Positions 54,240 to 63,077 of a stretch of DNA of 64,000 bases are shown in pieces. A model generated the notes under the pieces. It saw only the letters and a list, made by a program, of their open reading frames with translations. It was not told the DNA's origin and did not search any database. Numbering within the stretch: the first letter of the stretch is position 1; every line of letters starts with the position of its first letter. This DNA is from Nitrospiraceae bacterium (lineage in GTDB: Bacteria; Nitrospirota; Nitrospiria; Nitrospirales; Nitrospiraceae): NCBI GenBank assembly GCA_019637075.1, contig JAHBWI010000005.1, positions 292,010 through 356,009 on the forward strand. Direction: 5' to 3'. The translations under genes were made by a program, and so were the position numbers.

Positions 54240-54590
54240 CTACTGTTGGGCTGTGCCGCCCCAGACCAGTGCCGAGTGGATGTGTGCTTGTCGTTCCTGT
54301 TCCCGGGCCGCCTCCGCATAGGACTGTGCAAGGAGCCGAGTGCCCTGAACCCAATCGGAGTCGGAGCCGAACAGTCGCTCATACACCGTGACGCGGTAGG
54401 TCAAGGCTTCCGACATCTGCCTCAACTTTGCCGCTTCTTGGCTATAGAACTCCGCCAGCTTTCCTTGGTCTGCGGAACGATCGTAACTGGTCAGGGCCAA
54501 TTCATCATGGCTGTGGACGCACCCCGACACGATGATCAGACCGATGATCCAGCCGACGGTGAACACGATCGATCGGAAGCCCTGCATCAT
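54240..54590 (-). CDS. Small predicted lipoprotein with helical body
   Basis: 116 residues: signal with lipobox IIVSGC (Cys about 24), then a helical body (KLAEFYSQEAAKLRQMSEAL, YAEAAREQERQAHIHSAL) resembling a coiled pair. Starts in a four-base overlap with the stop of the winged-helix-like gene. No family recognised. Confidence 0.6.
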   Translation of the reverse strand: MMQGFRSIVFTVGWIIGLIIVSGCVHSHDELALTSYDRSADQGKLAEFYSQEAAKLRQMSEALTYRVTVYERLFGSDSDWVQGTRLLAQSYAEAAREQERQAHIHSALVWGGTAQQ

Positions 54591-54856
54591 CGCTCCGATC
54601 CGGGCGGCGCCAATCGGTTCATTGCATACCAGTCCTGTGACGGCTGCCAGATGAGTTCATAATCTTCCCCCAACGGGACCAACGCGACTTGCTTCGTCAG
54701 CAGAAGCCGGTTGAGGGCGCTGAACAGGGCACGCCAGGAATAGGCGGGCAGCAGGTCCGACAACGCAAAGAATGTCAGCCGTCGGTGCTGGCGAAACAGG
54801 GATACCATCCTCTCATCGAGATCCAGATCGACTCCTCCGCCTTCGTAGCCACCCAT
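54587..54856 (-). CDS. Hypothetical winged-helix-like protein
   Basis: 89 residues. LTFFALSDLLPAYSWRALFSALNRLLLTKQVALVPLGEDYELIW has the helix-helix-wing order of winged-helix DNA-binding domains; acidic N-terminus, no signal. Weak ribosome site. It is the first gene of the run ending at DUF2934, so it may be its regulator. Confidence 0.5.
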   Translation of the reverse strand: MGGYEGGGVDLDLDERMVSLFRQHRRLTFFALSDLLPAYSWRALFSALNRLLLTKQVALVPLGEDYELIWQPSQDWYAMNRLAPPGSER

Positions 54857-55000
54857 ATATCTTCACCGTCCTTGTGGCGGTCCGAACCGGTTGACTCCCA
54901 CACACAGCCGACCCGGCGTGATTCAAGAGCAATATGTGGTCCTGCACATAGGCACCTGGACATGAGCCCCCCGGCCGAAGACCGTCGGTCCTGGGTAGTT

Positions 55001-55022
55001 CCGCACCGTGCGACCGGTGCGG
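55001..55022. repeat. Inverted repeat downstream of modA
   Basis: CCGCACCG and CGGTGCGG (8 bp each) with a 6-base loop, about 105 bases past the modA stop (minus strand). No U-tract follows. The 270-bp gap 54857-55126 has no gene I can support. Confidence 0.4.
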
Positions 55023-55126
55023 AAGCGCTCGATATAGCGCCGCGGGGTCGGTGGGACCGCAGCGGCCCCAGTGTAAAGGAGGTTTCTACGGCAAGAACGG
55101 CGCTGGCGGGCTTCGTCACCAGCCGA

Positions 55127-55894
55127 CTAGGAAGCGGGATCGAAACCGTATTTGACGAGCAGCAGCTGAATCCGCGGGCTGATCATGAAATTGAAGAAGT
55201 CTTCCGCCGTCGTACGTGAAGACTCCCGGCAAGTCCACACGACGGCCTGCCCGAAGGGCACGGGCGCCACCTCTCCCGACGGCGCTTCATCCACGATGCG
55301 GATATGGGTGCTGTTGATCGCGTCCACGCGAAAGACGATGCCGGCATCGGCTCGACCGCCCCGTACTAAGTCAACGACCGCATGGCCATGCGGCGCATGC
55401 ACCAGCGATGTGCGATTGTCCAGTCCGGCCAGGGCCTTGGCCGTCGCTTCTCCGAGAGAAGACTGGGTCGGATGACCCAATGCCAGCCTTGTAACGCGAT
55501 TGGAAGGATGATCGCGCAACGACAGGGCCGTAGCAGAGACATCAGAGGCCATCACCAACACCAGGGACGTTAGGGCATACACACGGACCCCGCCGTTCAG
55601 CGTCATGCCCTTGCGCTGAAGCTGTCGAACATCTTCCAGTCCGGCCGGGAGAAACACATCGATCGGCGCCCCCTGTTCGATCTGCCGCCGTAGCACCGGA
55701 GAGGGGCCATACACGACCTTCACCGTCGCACCATATTCCTTTTCGAACATCGGCAGGATCTCTTGGAACGCCGGTTTCATACTCCAGGCCGCGCCGATCG
55801 TGAGATCGTTTGCGTGGGCCGGGTCGCCGGTCCCGACTGCAGCCGACAGTCCACCAGCCAAGGCCACCATCAGACTGAGTCGTGCCAGTCCCAT
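55127..55894 (-). CDS. modA: Molybdate-binding periplasmic protein ModA
   Basis: 255 residues with a signal peptide (ending AHANDL) and a ModA fold: IGAAWSMKPAFQEILPMFEKEYG, VKVVYGPSPVLRRQIEQGAPIDVFLPA, ALGHPTQSSLGEATAKALAG, GRADAGIVFRVDAI and a C-terminal DFFNFMISPRIQ. It binds molybdate or tungstate for an ABC transporter. No modB or modC is adjacent, so it is an orphan binding protein here. Nxr is a molybdenum enzyme, so demand for Mo is high in this organism. AAAGGAG ribosome site. Confidence 0.9.
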   Translation of the reverse strand: MGLARLSLMVALAGGLSAAVGTGDPAHANDLTIGAAWSMKPAFQEILPMFEKEYGATVKVVYGPSPVLRRQIEQGAPIDVFLPAGLEDVRQLQRKGMTLNGGVRVYALTSLVLVMASDVSATALSLRDHPSNRVTRLALGHPTQSSLGEATAKALAGLDNRTSLVHAPHGHAVVDLVRGGRADAGIVFRVDAINSTHIRIVDEAPSGEVAPVPFGQAVVWTCRESSRTTAEDFFNFMISPRIQLLLVKYGFDPAS

Positions 55895-56310
55895 ACGCGC
55901 TCCTTTGCTCTATCGCAGTTTGTCAAAGCGTCGAACCGTGAAACACTGTAATCGCATCTATCGTTGGCAAGTTCGGTACCAGACAGATAGGCTGACGAGG
56001 AGCCTCCGCTTTCCGGGAAGATCAGCATGATCCTGTTTCGAGAAGACCCCGCTGACGGAAGACGCGCCCCTCGATTGTGAACTTTCGCACGGAGCGCTCA
56101 GTGCAATTGCGCACGAATCCCCGGCATCCGCTCGGACCGATAAGCTTCGTCGTCTCATTCGTCACGCCGGCCCAACCAATCGGCCGCCAGGCGAGCCGGA
56201 GCGATCGGCAAGAACTTTGCTCTACTACCGTGCGGTACTGTCGAATTGAATAGGAGTGCGTGACAGGCTGACTCGGCACGACTTGCACCGGATCCCGGAG
56301 GCATCGAGTC
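55895..56310. other. Gene-free stretch between modA and the RND operon
   Basis: 416 bp between divergent modA and RND genes; presumably both promoters lie here. I could not match a clean -35/-10 pair, a ModE-like operator or a Moco riboswitch. TACCGTGCGGTA at about 56226-56237 is a short palindrome. Confidence 0.4.
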
Positions 56311-57810
56311 ATGAATCAGATCGTCCTCATCGCTCTGCGCAGGCCTTATACATTCGTCGTGATGTCTATCCTCATCGTGCTGGTGGGCGGACTGACGCTG
56401 CTCCACATGCCGACGGATGTCTTCCCCAACATCACGATTCCCGTCACCTCCGTCGTGTGGATCTATTCCGGCCTCCTCCCTCAACAGGTCGAAGGGCGTA
56501 TTACTTATCTCTTCGAACGCTTCCTCACCTCCACCGTAGAGGGCATCAAGTACATCCATAGTCACTCGTACTACGGCAGCAGCATCACCAACATCTTTCT
56601 GCAGGACGGCGTCGACGTCGGCCGAGCGGAAGCGGACATCGTGGGAATTGCCCAAAACGTCGTCAAAGCACTGCCCCCCGACATCTCGCCTCCGATGGTC
56701 ATGCGTCTGGCGCCATCCTCCATTCCCGTCGCCATGCTCGAAATCAGTTCCGACCGGCTGACCCCGGCTGAGTTGTATAACCTTGCCTACATGCGCATCC
56801 GGCCCCTGCTGGTCACGGTCCCCGGCATCGTCTTGCCGCACCCCTATGGGGGGCAGGACATGCAGGTCATGGTCAATCTCGACCAGCAGAAACTGCTGGC
56901 GCGTCACCTGACGCCATCCGATATCCACGACATCCTCATGAAGCAATATCTGGTGCTGCCGTCCGGCGACATCAAGATCAAACAGACCGACTGGATCGTC
57001 CAGACCAATGCGTCGCCCATTCACATCGACCATTTCGGCGATATCCCGATCAAGAGGGAAGGCAACGCCTTCGTGTATCTGCGCGACGTCGCAACCGTGA
57101 AGCTCATGGGACGGGTTCAGCAAAACGCCGTACTTGTGAAGGGCAAACAAACCGTCATCATCGTCGCGATGAAAAGCACGGAAGCCTCGACCCTCGACGT
57201 GGTCGACGGCATCAAGAAGATGATCCCGCGGGCGCAGCAGATCTCGCCGGAAGGCGTAACCATCCGGCTCCTCGACGACGCCTCGACGTTCGTGAAGGAT
57301 TCGATTTCGGATGTCGTGCATGAAATGGCCACGGCCGGGGCGCTCGTCGGCCTCATCGTGCTCCTGCTGCTCGGATCCTGGCGCGCGACAGTCATCGTGT
57401 GGACCTCCATCCCGTTGTCCATACTCACGGCCATCATCGGCCTTCACCTGCTCGGGGAAACGGTCAATGTCATGACGCTGGGCGGGCTGGCGCTGGCCGT
57501 CGGGATATTAGTGGACGATGCGACCGTCATGATCGAAAACATCGACCGGCACTTGGCCATGGCCAAACCACTGGAACAGGCTATCATCGATGCCGCCAAT
57601 CAAATCGTCGTCCCGACCCTCGTCGCCACACTCTGCATCGCGATCGTCTGGTTTCCGCTCTTCAAGCTCGGGGGAGTGGCCGGCTACCTGTTCAAGCCTA
57701 TGGCGGAAGCGGTCATCATTGCGATGCTCGCGTCGTTCATCCTCTCACGCACACTGGTACCGACCATGGCCAAATACATGTTGAAGGAGCACCATGTCGC
57801 AGCCGCATGA
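56311..57810 (+). CDS. RND efflux pump, N-terminal half
   Basis: 499 residues, equal to the first half of an AcrB-type pump: TM1 (TFVVMSILIVLVGGLTLL), porter/docking domain (about 40-330), then TM2-TM6 (about 335-490). The proton-relay motif of TM4 is intact in GILVDDATVMIENIDRH (two Asp). It ends after TM6 with KYMLKEHHVAAA. The next gene begins inside its last 17 bases in the +1 frame and supplies the second half. Confidence 0.85.
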   Translation: MNQIVLIALRRPYTFVVMSILIVLVGGLTLLHMPTDVFPNITIPVTSVVWIYSGLLPQQVEGRITYLFERFLTSTVEGIKYIHSHSYYGSSITNIFLQDGVDVGRAEADIVGIAQNVVKALPPDISPPMVMRLAPSSIPVAMLEISSDRLTPAELYNLAYMRIRPLLVTVPGIVLPHPYGGQDMQVMVNLDQQKLLARHLTPSDIHDILMKQYLVLPSGDIKIKQTDWIVQTNASPIHIDHFGDIPIKREGNAFVYLRDVATVKLMGRVQQNAVLVKGKQTVIIVAMKSTEASTLDVVDGIKKMIPRAQQISPEGVTIRLLDDASTFVKDSISDVVHEMATAGALVGLIVLLLLGSWRATVIVWTSIPLSILTAIIGLHLLGETVNVMTLGGLALAVGILVDDATVMIENIDRHLAMAKPLEQAIIDAANQIVVPTLVATLCIAIVWFPLFKLGGVAGYLFKPMAEAVIIAMLASFILSRTLVPTMAKYMLKEHHVAAA

Positions 57811-59494
57811 GGTTTCTGGTCCATCCGGCCGGACAGGGACTCGAAATCCCCTGGTGCGTTTTCAGGCCGGATTCGAACGACGCTTCGACCGGTTCCGTGA
57901 CGCCTACGGCGCGCTCCTGGAACGTACCATCGCCCGGCGCGGGTCGTTCGTGCTGCTTGCCGTGGCCATGGCGATGGGTTCGTTGTCGCTGTTTTTCTTC
58001 CTGGGCCGTGACTACTTCCCGGAAATCCCGTCGAACGTGATTCAGATGCACATGCGGGCTCCGCTCGGCACCCGCATCGAGGTGTCCGGACGCATCGCCA
58101 CACTGGTATCCCGCAGCATCGAGGAATTGCTGCCCGGTCAGGTCGAGAACATCGTCAGCAATTGTGGTCTGCCGGTCGGACCGCACAACCTCGCCTTCAT
58201 CCCGACGCCGACCATCGGTCCCCAGGATTGCGACCTCACCATTTTGCTCCGGCACGAGAAATCCCCGGTGTGGGAGTATCGGCAGATCCTCCGCAAGGGA
58301 TTGAGAGAACGGTACCCGGGCACGGAGTTCACGTTTCAACCCTCTGATCTCACAGCCAAAATACTCAACTTCGGGGCTCCGGCGCCGATCGACGTGCAGG
58401 TGAACGGCCCGGACATCTACCCCAACTATGAATTCGCCAGAAAGCTGGCGGACCGGTTCCGCACGATTCCCGGCGCGGCAGACGTGGTGATTCAACAGAC
58501 CATGCGGACACCGACCCTCATGGTCGAAGGCGACCGCACGTTCGGGCTCGGCGTCAACCGAACCCTGAAGGACATTGCCGACAACCTGCTGATGACGACG
58601 GCGGGAAGCCAGCAGGTCGACCAGATTTACTGGCTCGACCCCGGCACCGGCATGTCCTACCTGGTCAACGTCTATACGCCGCAGGCGCAAATCAACAGCG
58701 TGAACAGCCTCAAGACCATTCCGGTCGATGCCTCGGTCATGACCGGCACCGATCACGACGTGCAGTTACTCGGAAACCTGGCCGACCTCTCGGCCGAGGG
58801 CACGCCGGGAGTCATCACACACGGGAATATCATGCCGTTGTTCGACGTGTATGTGTCCACGGAAGGGCGGGACCTCGGAGGCGTGCTGGCCGACGTGGAA
58901 ACCGTCGCGAAGAGTATGGAGGCCGAACTGCCTCATAGCGCGAAACTGGAAATCCACGGTCAGGCTTCGCTGATGTACGAAGCCTATGCCGAGTTGATCT
59001 TCGGGTTGTTGGCCGCGATCGTGCTGGTCTATTTGCTCATTGTCGTCAATTTTCAATCCTGGCTCGATCCCTTCATCATCGTCACCGCCCTGCCCGGCGC
59101 GTTGGCCGGCATCGCCTGGGCCCTATTCCTGACCCATACGAGACTCTCGGAGCCGGCGCTGACGGGTGCCATCATGACGATGGGCACGGGGACCGCAAAC
59201 TCCATCCTGGTGGTATCGTATGCGCGCGAGCGGCTCCAGGAGCACGGCGATGCACTCCGTGCGGCGATCGAGGCGGGCCGAACCAGGTTCCGGCCGGTCC
59301 TCATGACCGCCTCTGCCATGATTTTCGGCATGGTCCCGATGGCCACGGGCTATTCACAGAACGCGCCCTTGGGACGCGCCGTAATTGGAGGCCTGCTGGT
59401 CGCCACCCTGTTCACCCTGTTCGTCGTCCCCTGCGTCTACGCCATGATCTATAGCCGGCGGCCGGTCGCCGATCGGACAGTGAGCGCATCATGA
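57794..59494 (+). CDS. RND efflux pump, C-terminal half
   Basis: 566 residues equal to the second half of an AcrB-type pump: TM7 (SFVLLAVAMAMGSLSLFFF, about 55-75), a second porter domain (about 80-380), TM8-TM12 (about 385-555). The ATG at 57794 has AAGGAG four bases upstream, inside the 3' end of the first half, so reinitiation is likely. Together they give about 1060 residues, the normal size. Substrate unknown. The stop overlaps the adaptor start (ATGA). Confidence 0.85.
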   Translation: MSQPHEVSGPSGRTGTRNPLVRFQAGFERRFDRFRDAYGALLERTIARRGSFVLLAVAMAMGSLSLFFFLGRDYFPEIPSNVIQMHMRAPLGTRIEVSGRIATLVSRSIEELLPGQVENIVSNCGLPVGPHNLAFIPTPTIGPQDCDLTILLRHEKSPVWEYRQILRKGLRERYPGTEFTFQPSDLTAKILNFGAPAPIDVQVNGPDIYPNYEFARKLADRFRTIPGAADVVIQQTMRTPTLMVEGDRTFGLGVNRTLKDIADNLLMTTAGSQQVDQIYWLDPGTGMSYLVNVYTPQAQINSVNSLKTIPVDASVMTGTDHDVQLLGNLADLSAEGTPGVITHGNIMPLFDVYVSTEGRDLGGVLADVETVAKSMEAELPHSAKLEIHGQASLMYEAYAELIFGLLAAIVLVYLLIVVNFQSWLDPFIIVTALPGALAGIAWALFLTHTRLSEPALTGAIMTMGTGTANSILVVSYARERLQEHGDALRAAIEAGRTRFRPVLMTASAMIFGMVPMATGYSQNAPLGRAVIGGLLVATLFTLFVVPCVYAMIYSRRPVADRTVSAS

Positions 59495-60708
59495 AACCAC
59501 TGACTGGAACCGGCATCGCGCTTCTCGCAGCGCTTCTGGTCGCGCTGTATGTGGGGTATCGAGCCTACGAGAGCGGGAGCGATGCCGCGCAGTTGCGCGC
59601 GACCACCCTGGAGGATGCCATCCAGACCGTGGCGGTGGTGCATCCCACGCCGTTGCCGCCGACCGAGACCATTACGCTGCCCGGGAACGTGGTGGGCTGG
59701 TACGAAGCGCCGATGTATGCGCGGGTTACGGGCTACGTGAAGATGTGGTACCGAGATTATGGAGATCAGGTCAAAAAAGGCGAGGTCCTCGCCGAAATCA
59801 ACGCGCCGGATCTCGATGCCGAATATGCCCAAGCGAGAGCGGACCTGGAGTCGGAGCGCGCGCGCTACAAGCTCGCCGAGGTGACGGCTAAGCGGTGGGT
59901 AGCGCTGCGCCCCAATCACGCCGTGTCCGAGCAGTCGATCACGGTGCAAGAACAGAACATGAAGGTCCAAGCGGCCCTCGTCAAAGCCGCAGAGCAGAAG
60001 GTCAGCAACATCGAAGCGTTCATTCGCTTCAAGACCATCGTCGCGCCGTTCGACGGCGTCGTCACGCAGCGCAATATCAACGTCGGCGACCTGGTGACCA
60101 AAGAAGGCAATCTGAGCACCCCCAATGCCAAGAGCAATCTGTTCACGATCGCCGACGTCCATGTCCTGCGCCTGTTCGTCAACGTGCCTGAGACATTCGG
60201 CCCGTTTCTGCAACCCGGTCTCACAGCCGACGTCACAGTACCCCAACTGGCCAATCGTCATTTCACCGCAAAGTTCCTGACCGTCGCCCGTGGCTTCGAC
60301 GTCAGTACGCGCACGGCCGTTACGGTCTTCACGATCGACAATGAAGATCGCGCGCTCTGGCCCGGCTCTTACGCGGAGGTTCACCTGACGGCACCGGTGG
60401 ACCGGCAGGTGTTCACCATTCCCTCCACCGCCCTCGTGTTCCAAGAGCATGGCACGCAGGTGGCCTTGGTGAACGAAGATTCACGCGTGCACCTCCAGCC
60501 GATCACGGTCAGCAGACTCATGGACAATGCCGTCGAAGTAGCCGGAGGTCTGTCGGCAGACGATCGCATCGTCAATAATCCCAGCGCCGCCCTGCTGGAA
60601 GGGGATCGGGTCCGCATCGTCACGCCGGCGCCCGGTTATGACCTCATCAATTTGCCCCGGTCTGAGCGCGCGCAGACACCAGCGGGACAGGCCTCCTACG
60701 CGCCATGA
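59491..60708 (+). CDS. RND periplasmic adaptor (HlyD/AcrA family)
   Basis: 405 residues: membrane anchor (GIALLAALLVALYVGYRAY, about 5-23), barrel-sandwich hybrid (GYVKMWYRDYGDQVKKGEVLAEI), coiled hairpin (about 105-185), second lipoyl half FKTIVAPFDGVVTQRNINVGDLV, beta-barrel and membrane-proximal domain (VEVAGGLSADDRIV). It joins pump to outer-membrane channel. Overlaps the pump stop by four bases. Confidence 0.92.
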   Translation: MKPLTGTGIALLAALLVALYVGYRAYESGSDAAQLRATTLEDAIQTVAVVHPTPLPPTETITLPGNVVGWYEAPMYARVTGYVKMWYRDYGDQVKKGEVLAEINAPDLDAEYAQARADLESERARYKLAEVTAKRWVALRPNHAVSEQSITVQEQNMKVQAALVKAAEQKVSNIEAFIRFKTIVAPFDGVVTQRNINVGDLVTKEGNLSTPNAKSNLFTIADVHVLRLFVNVPETFGPFLQPGLTADVTVPQLANRHFTAKFLTVARGFDVSTRTAVTVFTIDNEDRALWPGSYAEVHLTAPVDRQVFTIPSTALVFQEHGTQVALVNEDSRVHLQPITVSRLMDNAVEVAGGLSADDRIVNNPSAALLEGDRVRIVTPAPGYDLINLPRSERAQTPAGQASYAP

Positions 60709-60718
60709 GGGCTACAGC

Positions 60719-62338
60719 ATGGTCATGACCCGAGAGAGTCGCATGATGCCCCGGGCCAGACTCTGGCTCAGCGGTTTGATGCTCGTGCCGTTTCTATCGT
60801 CGGCCTGCAGCAGTGACTGGTTGCCCCACGTGGATTTGGCCCCGCCGTATCATGCCCCGGAATATGTCGTCCCTGCGTCGTGGCATGGCGAGACACCGTT
60901 TGTGGAGGCCCATCCGTCGGACGGCGAGTTGCGCCCCGATTGGTGGAGGCTCTATGACGACCCGGTTTTGAACGGTCTCGTCGAGCAAGCCATGGCGGCC
61001 AACCCGGACCTTCAGGCGGCGGCGGAGCGGTTCGTCCAGGCACGCGACGTGATGATGCAGGTTCGCTCGCGGCGGATTCCACAGATCGGCATCGGCGGGA
61101 AAGCCGCGGACAGCCATAACCATATCGATGCCCTCCGGGCTCCAGGCGATTTGCCGATCACGGGACCGGTTGCAGCCGGTGCAGGCCTCGCCTCATGGGA
61201 GCCGGACTTTTGGTCTGCAATTCGAAACGCCACCCGCATCGAAACCTACCGCGCCGAGGAGCGCGCGGCGGACTGGGGCCACGCTCGCCTCAGCCTGCAG
61301 GCCGAACTCGCGGCGGACTATTTCACGTTGCGCGGATTCGACAGCCAGAGCGCGATTTACAAACAGTCCATCGACCTGTATCGAAATTCGCTCAGGCTCG
61401 TAAAGGCCCAATTTGCCGGCGCGATCGCGTCAGCGCTCGATGTCGCCCGCGTCGAATCCCTGCTGTTCAGCACGGAGACCAAATACGCGCAGATTCAAGG
61501 CCAGCGCCAAGTGACCGAACAGGCGATCGCCATCTTGGTGAATATGGCGCCCGCCAGTTTCACGATCGAGCCGGTCGACGACTTGCGCATGGCGCACTTC
61601 ACGATTCCTCGCGGTCTGCCGTCCACGCTCTTGGAGCGGCGTCCCGACATCGCAGCGATGGAGCGCCGCATGGCGGAGGCCAACCGCGCCATCGGCATCG
61701 CGCGCGCTGCGTTTTTCCCCGACGTGCGATTCTCGGCGGACGGCGGGATCCTGGATGCGGGATTTGATATCGCCAAGCTGACCGCCGCCATGTGGTCCTA
61801 TGGAGCCGCCGTAGCGCTGCCGGTTTTTCAGGGCGGATATCGCCGCGCTCAACTGCAACGGACCTGGTCGGCCTATCGGGAGACGGAAGACCTCTACCGG
61901 TCGACGGTCCTCAATGCCTTTCGCGAAGTGGAAAACAATCTGAGCCTCACAAACCAATTGACGACCGCAGCCAATCGGCAGGATGCCGCGGTCGGGGCGA
62001 ACCTGAAGGCACAGAATCTCACGATGGAACTGTACCAAGGCGGGTTGGCATCCAGTCTCGAATTGATTTATGCGCAAGTGCAGACGCTCACGGCGCGCAT
62101 CGAATCCGTGCAGATCAAGGCCGAACTCCTGCGTTCCACGGTTGGGCTGCTGCGGGCGCTCGGCGGCGGTTGGAATCGGAATAACTTGCCGAAGGACGAG
62201 GAGATCCAGCCGTTCGGCACTTTCCAATACGTGAATCTCGACAAGCCGCCGACCGCCGGCGGTATCGATGTCCTCACGGACAATACCTGGGCCAATGACT
62301 TGACCAAGCGCCCCATCCCGTTGCGGCCAAGACCCTAA
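60719..62338 (+). CDS. RND outer membrane factor, NodT-type lipoprotein
   Basis: 539 residues from the ATG at 60719 (GAGG upstream; a second ATG lies at 60725). Lipobox LSSAC gives a lipidated N-terminus. NodT family marks: LPHVDLAPPYHAPEYVVPASW, DWWRLYDDPVLNGLVEQAMAANPDL, RRPDIAAMERRMAEANRAIGIARAAFFP and GRAALLP-like end region. It completes the tripartite pump: two half-pumps, adaptor, channel. Confidence 0.92.
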   Translation: MVMTRESRMMPRARLWLSGLMLVPFLSSACSSDWLPHVDLAPPYHAPEYVVPASWHGETPFVEAHPSDGELRPDWWRLYDDPVLNGLVEQAMAANPDLQAAAERFVQARDVMMQVRSRRIPQIGIGGKAADSHNHIDALRAPGDLPITGPVAAGAGLASWEPDFWSAIRNATRIETYRAEERAADWGHARLSLQAELAADYFTLRGFDSQSAIYKQSIDLYRNSLRLVKAQFAGAIASALDVARVESLLFSTETKYAQIQGQRQVTEQAIAILVNMAPASFTIEPVDDLRMAHFTIPRGLPSTLLERRPDIAAMERRMAEANRAIGIARAAFFPDVRFSADGGILDAGFDIAKLTAAMWSYGAAVALPVFQGGYRRAQLQRTWSAYRETEDLYRSTVLNAFREVENNLSLTNQLTTAANRQDAAVGANLKAQNLTMELYQGGLASSLELIYAQVQTLTARIESVQIKAELLRSTVGLLRALGGGWNRNNLPKDEEIQPFGTFQYVNLDKPPTAGGIDVLTDNTWANDLTKRPIPLRPRP

Positions 62339-62355
62339 CGCCGCTTTCAGGGTAC

Positions 62356-62383
62356 CCATCGCTCTGTGCGCATCGAGCGATGG
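62356..62383 (+). terminator. Stem-loop after the RND operon
   Basis: CCATCGCTC and GAGCGATGG form a perfect 9-bp stem with a 10-base loop, 18 bases past the last operon gene. A weak T-containing stretch (ACTTTT) is about 15 bases later, so this is a possible but imperfect terminator. Confidence 0.5.
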
Positions 62384-62534
62384 CGCTCACTCTCCGAACT
62401 TTTAGTTCCCCCCTCTGTATGGAATTCCAAGCTTTCTTCGGCGATCTTCCACTGGCATCTGTGTTGCTTCTTCGATGGGTCTCATGACCCGGATCCGGAA
62501 TGCTTCAGTCAATTTCTTACGAAGGGAGTACGAC

Positions 62535-62999
62535 ATGAACACTACATTCCGCCATATGGCTCTAACGTTCATCTTGACGGCATTAATCGGTCTTTGCCTC
62601 GCCCCACCCGAGTCCAGGGCGTGGGTCGCGCCGCCGTGGATCGATAAGATCGCTTTGGTCGTGATGGAACAAAAAAACTTATCTCAGGGCGGGAACTTTT
62701 CCCCTTACTTCACACAATTGGAAGTCGTCAGTGAAGCAGCCGCGAAGGGAGAGTACAACGGGAAGCGAAAAGGCATGAACCGTTTCCTGGAAATGCTGGA
62801 AACGAAGGAAGGGGGAATCACCACAGAGGCAGCGCACAAAATTTTTGCCGCAGTCGTCAAATCGGTCCCCTACGCCGTGCTCCTCCCCCTCAAGAGTGAA
62901 GACAAGCTCGACTCCGACGAAAAGGCGCTGGTGGAACGCATGAAGCGATTTGCCGCAGCAATCAAGGAGCAGGACGAGCGAGCGGCTCTTTCATTCTAG
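62535..62999 (+). CDS. Exported protein of unknown function
   Basis: 154 residues from ATG at 62535 with GAAGGGAG upstream. Signal peptide (LTFILTALIGLCLAPPESRA), then a helical mature chain (WIDKIALVVMEQKNLSQGGNFS, RMKRFAAAIKEQDERAALSF). No Cys, no haem site. It lies downstream of the RND operon and convergent to the CHASE3-like gene. I do not recognise a family. Confidence 0.6.
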   Translation: MNTTFRHMALTFILTALIGLCLAPPESRAWVAPPWIDKIALVVMEQKNLSQGGNFSPYFTQLEVVSEAAAKGEYNGKRKGMNRFLEMLETKEGGITTEAAHKIFAAVVKSVPYAVLLPLKSEDKLDSDEKALVERMKRFAAAIKEQDERAALSF

Positions 63000-63077
63000 C
63001 GTAATAGTGCTGGATGACCGCGAGTGGTGAATACAAGCTGCGAAGCATCGTCAAACCAGCAGGCCCAACCATGAGCA

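Noticed and set aside
55895..56310. Moco riboswitch or ModE operator ahead of modA
   Set aside because: GGAAAGCGGAGGCTCC-like words occur but the conserved pairing and the palindromic ModE word are not found.
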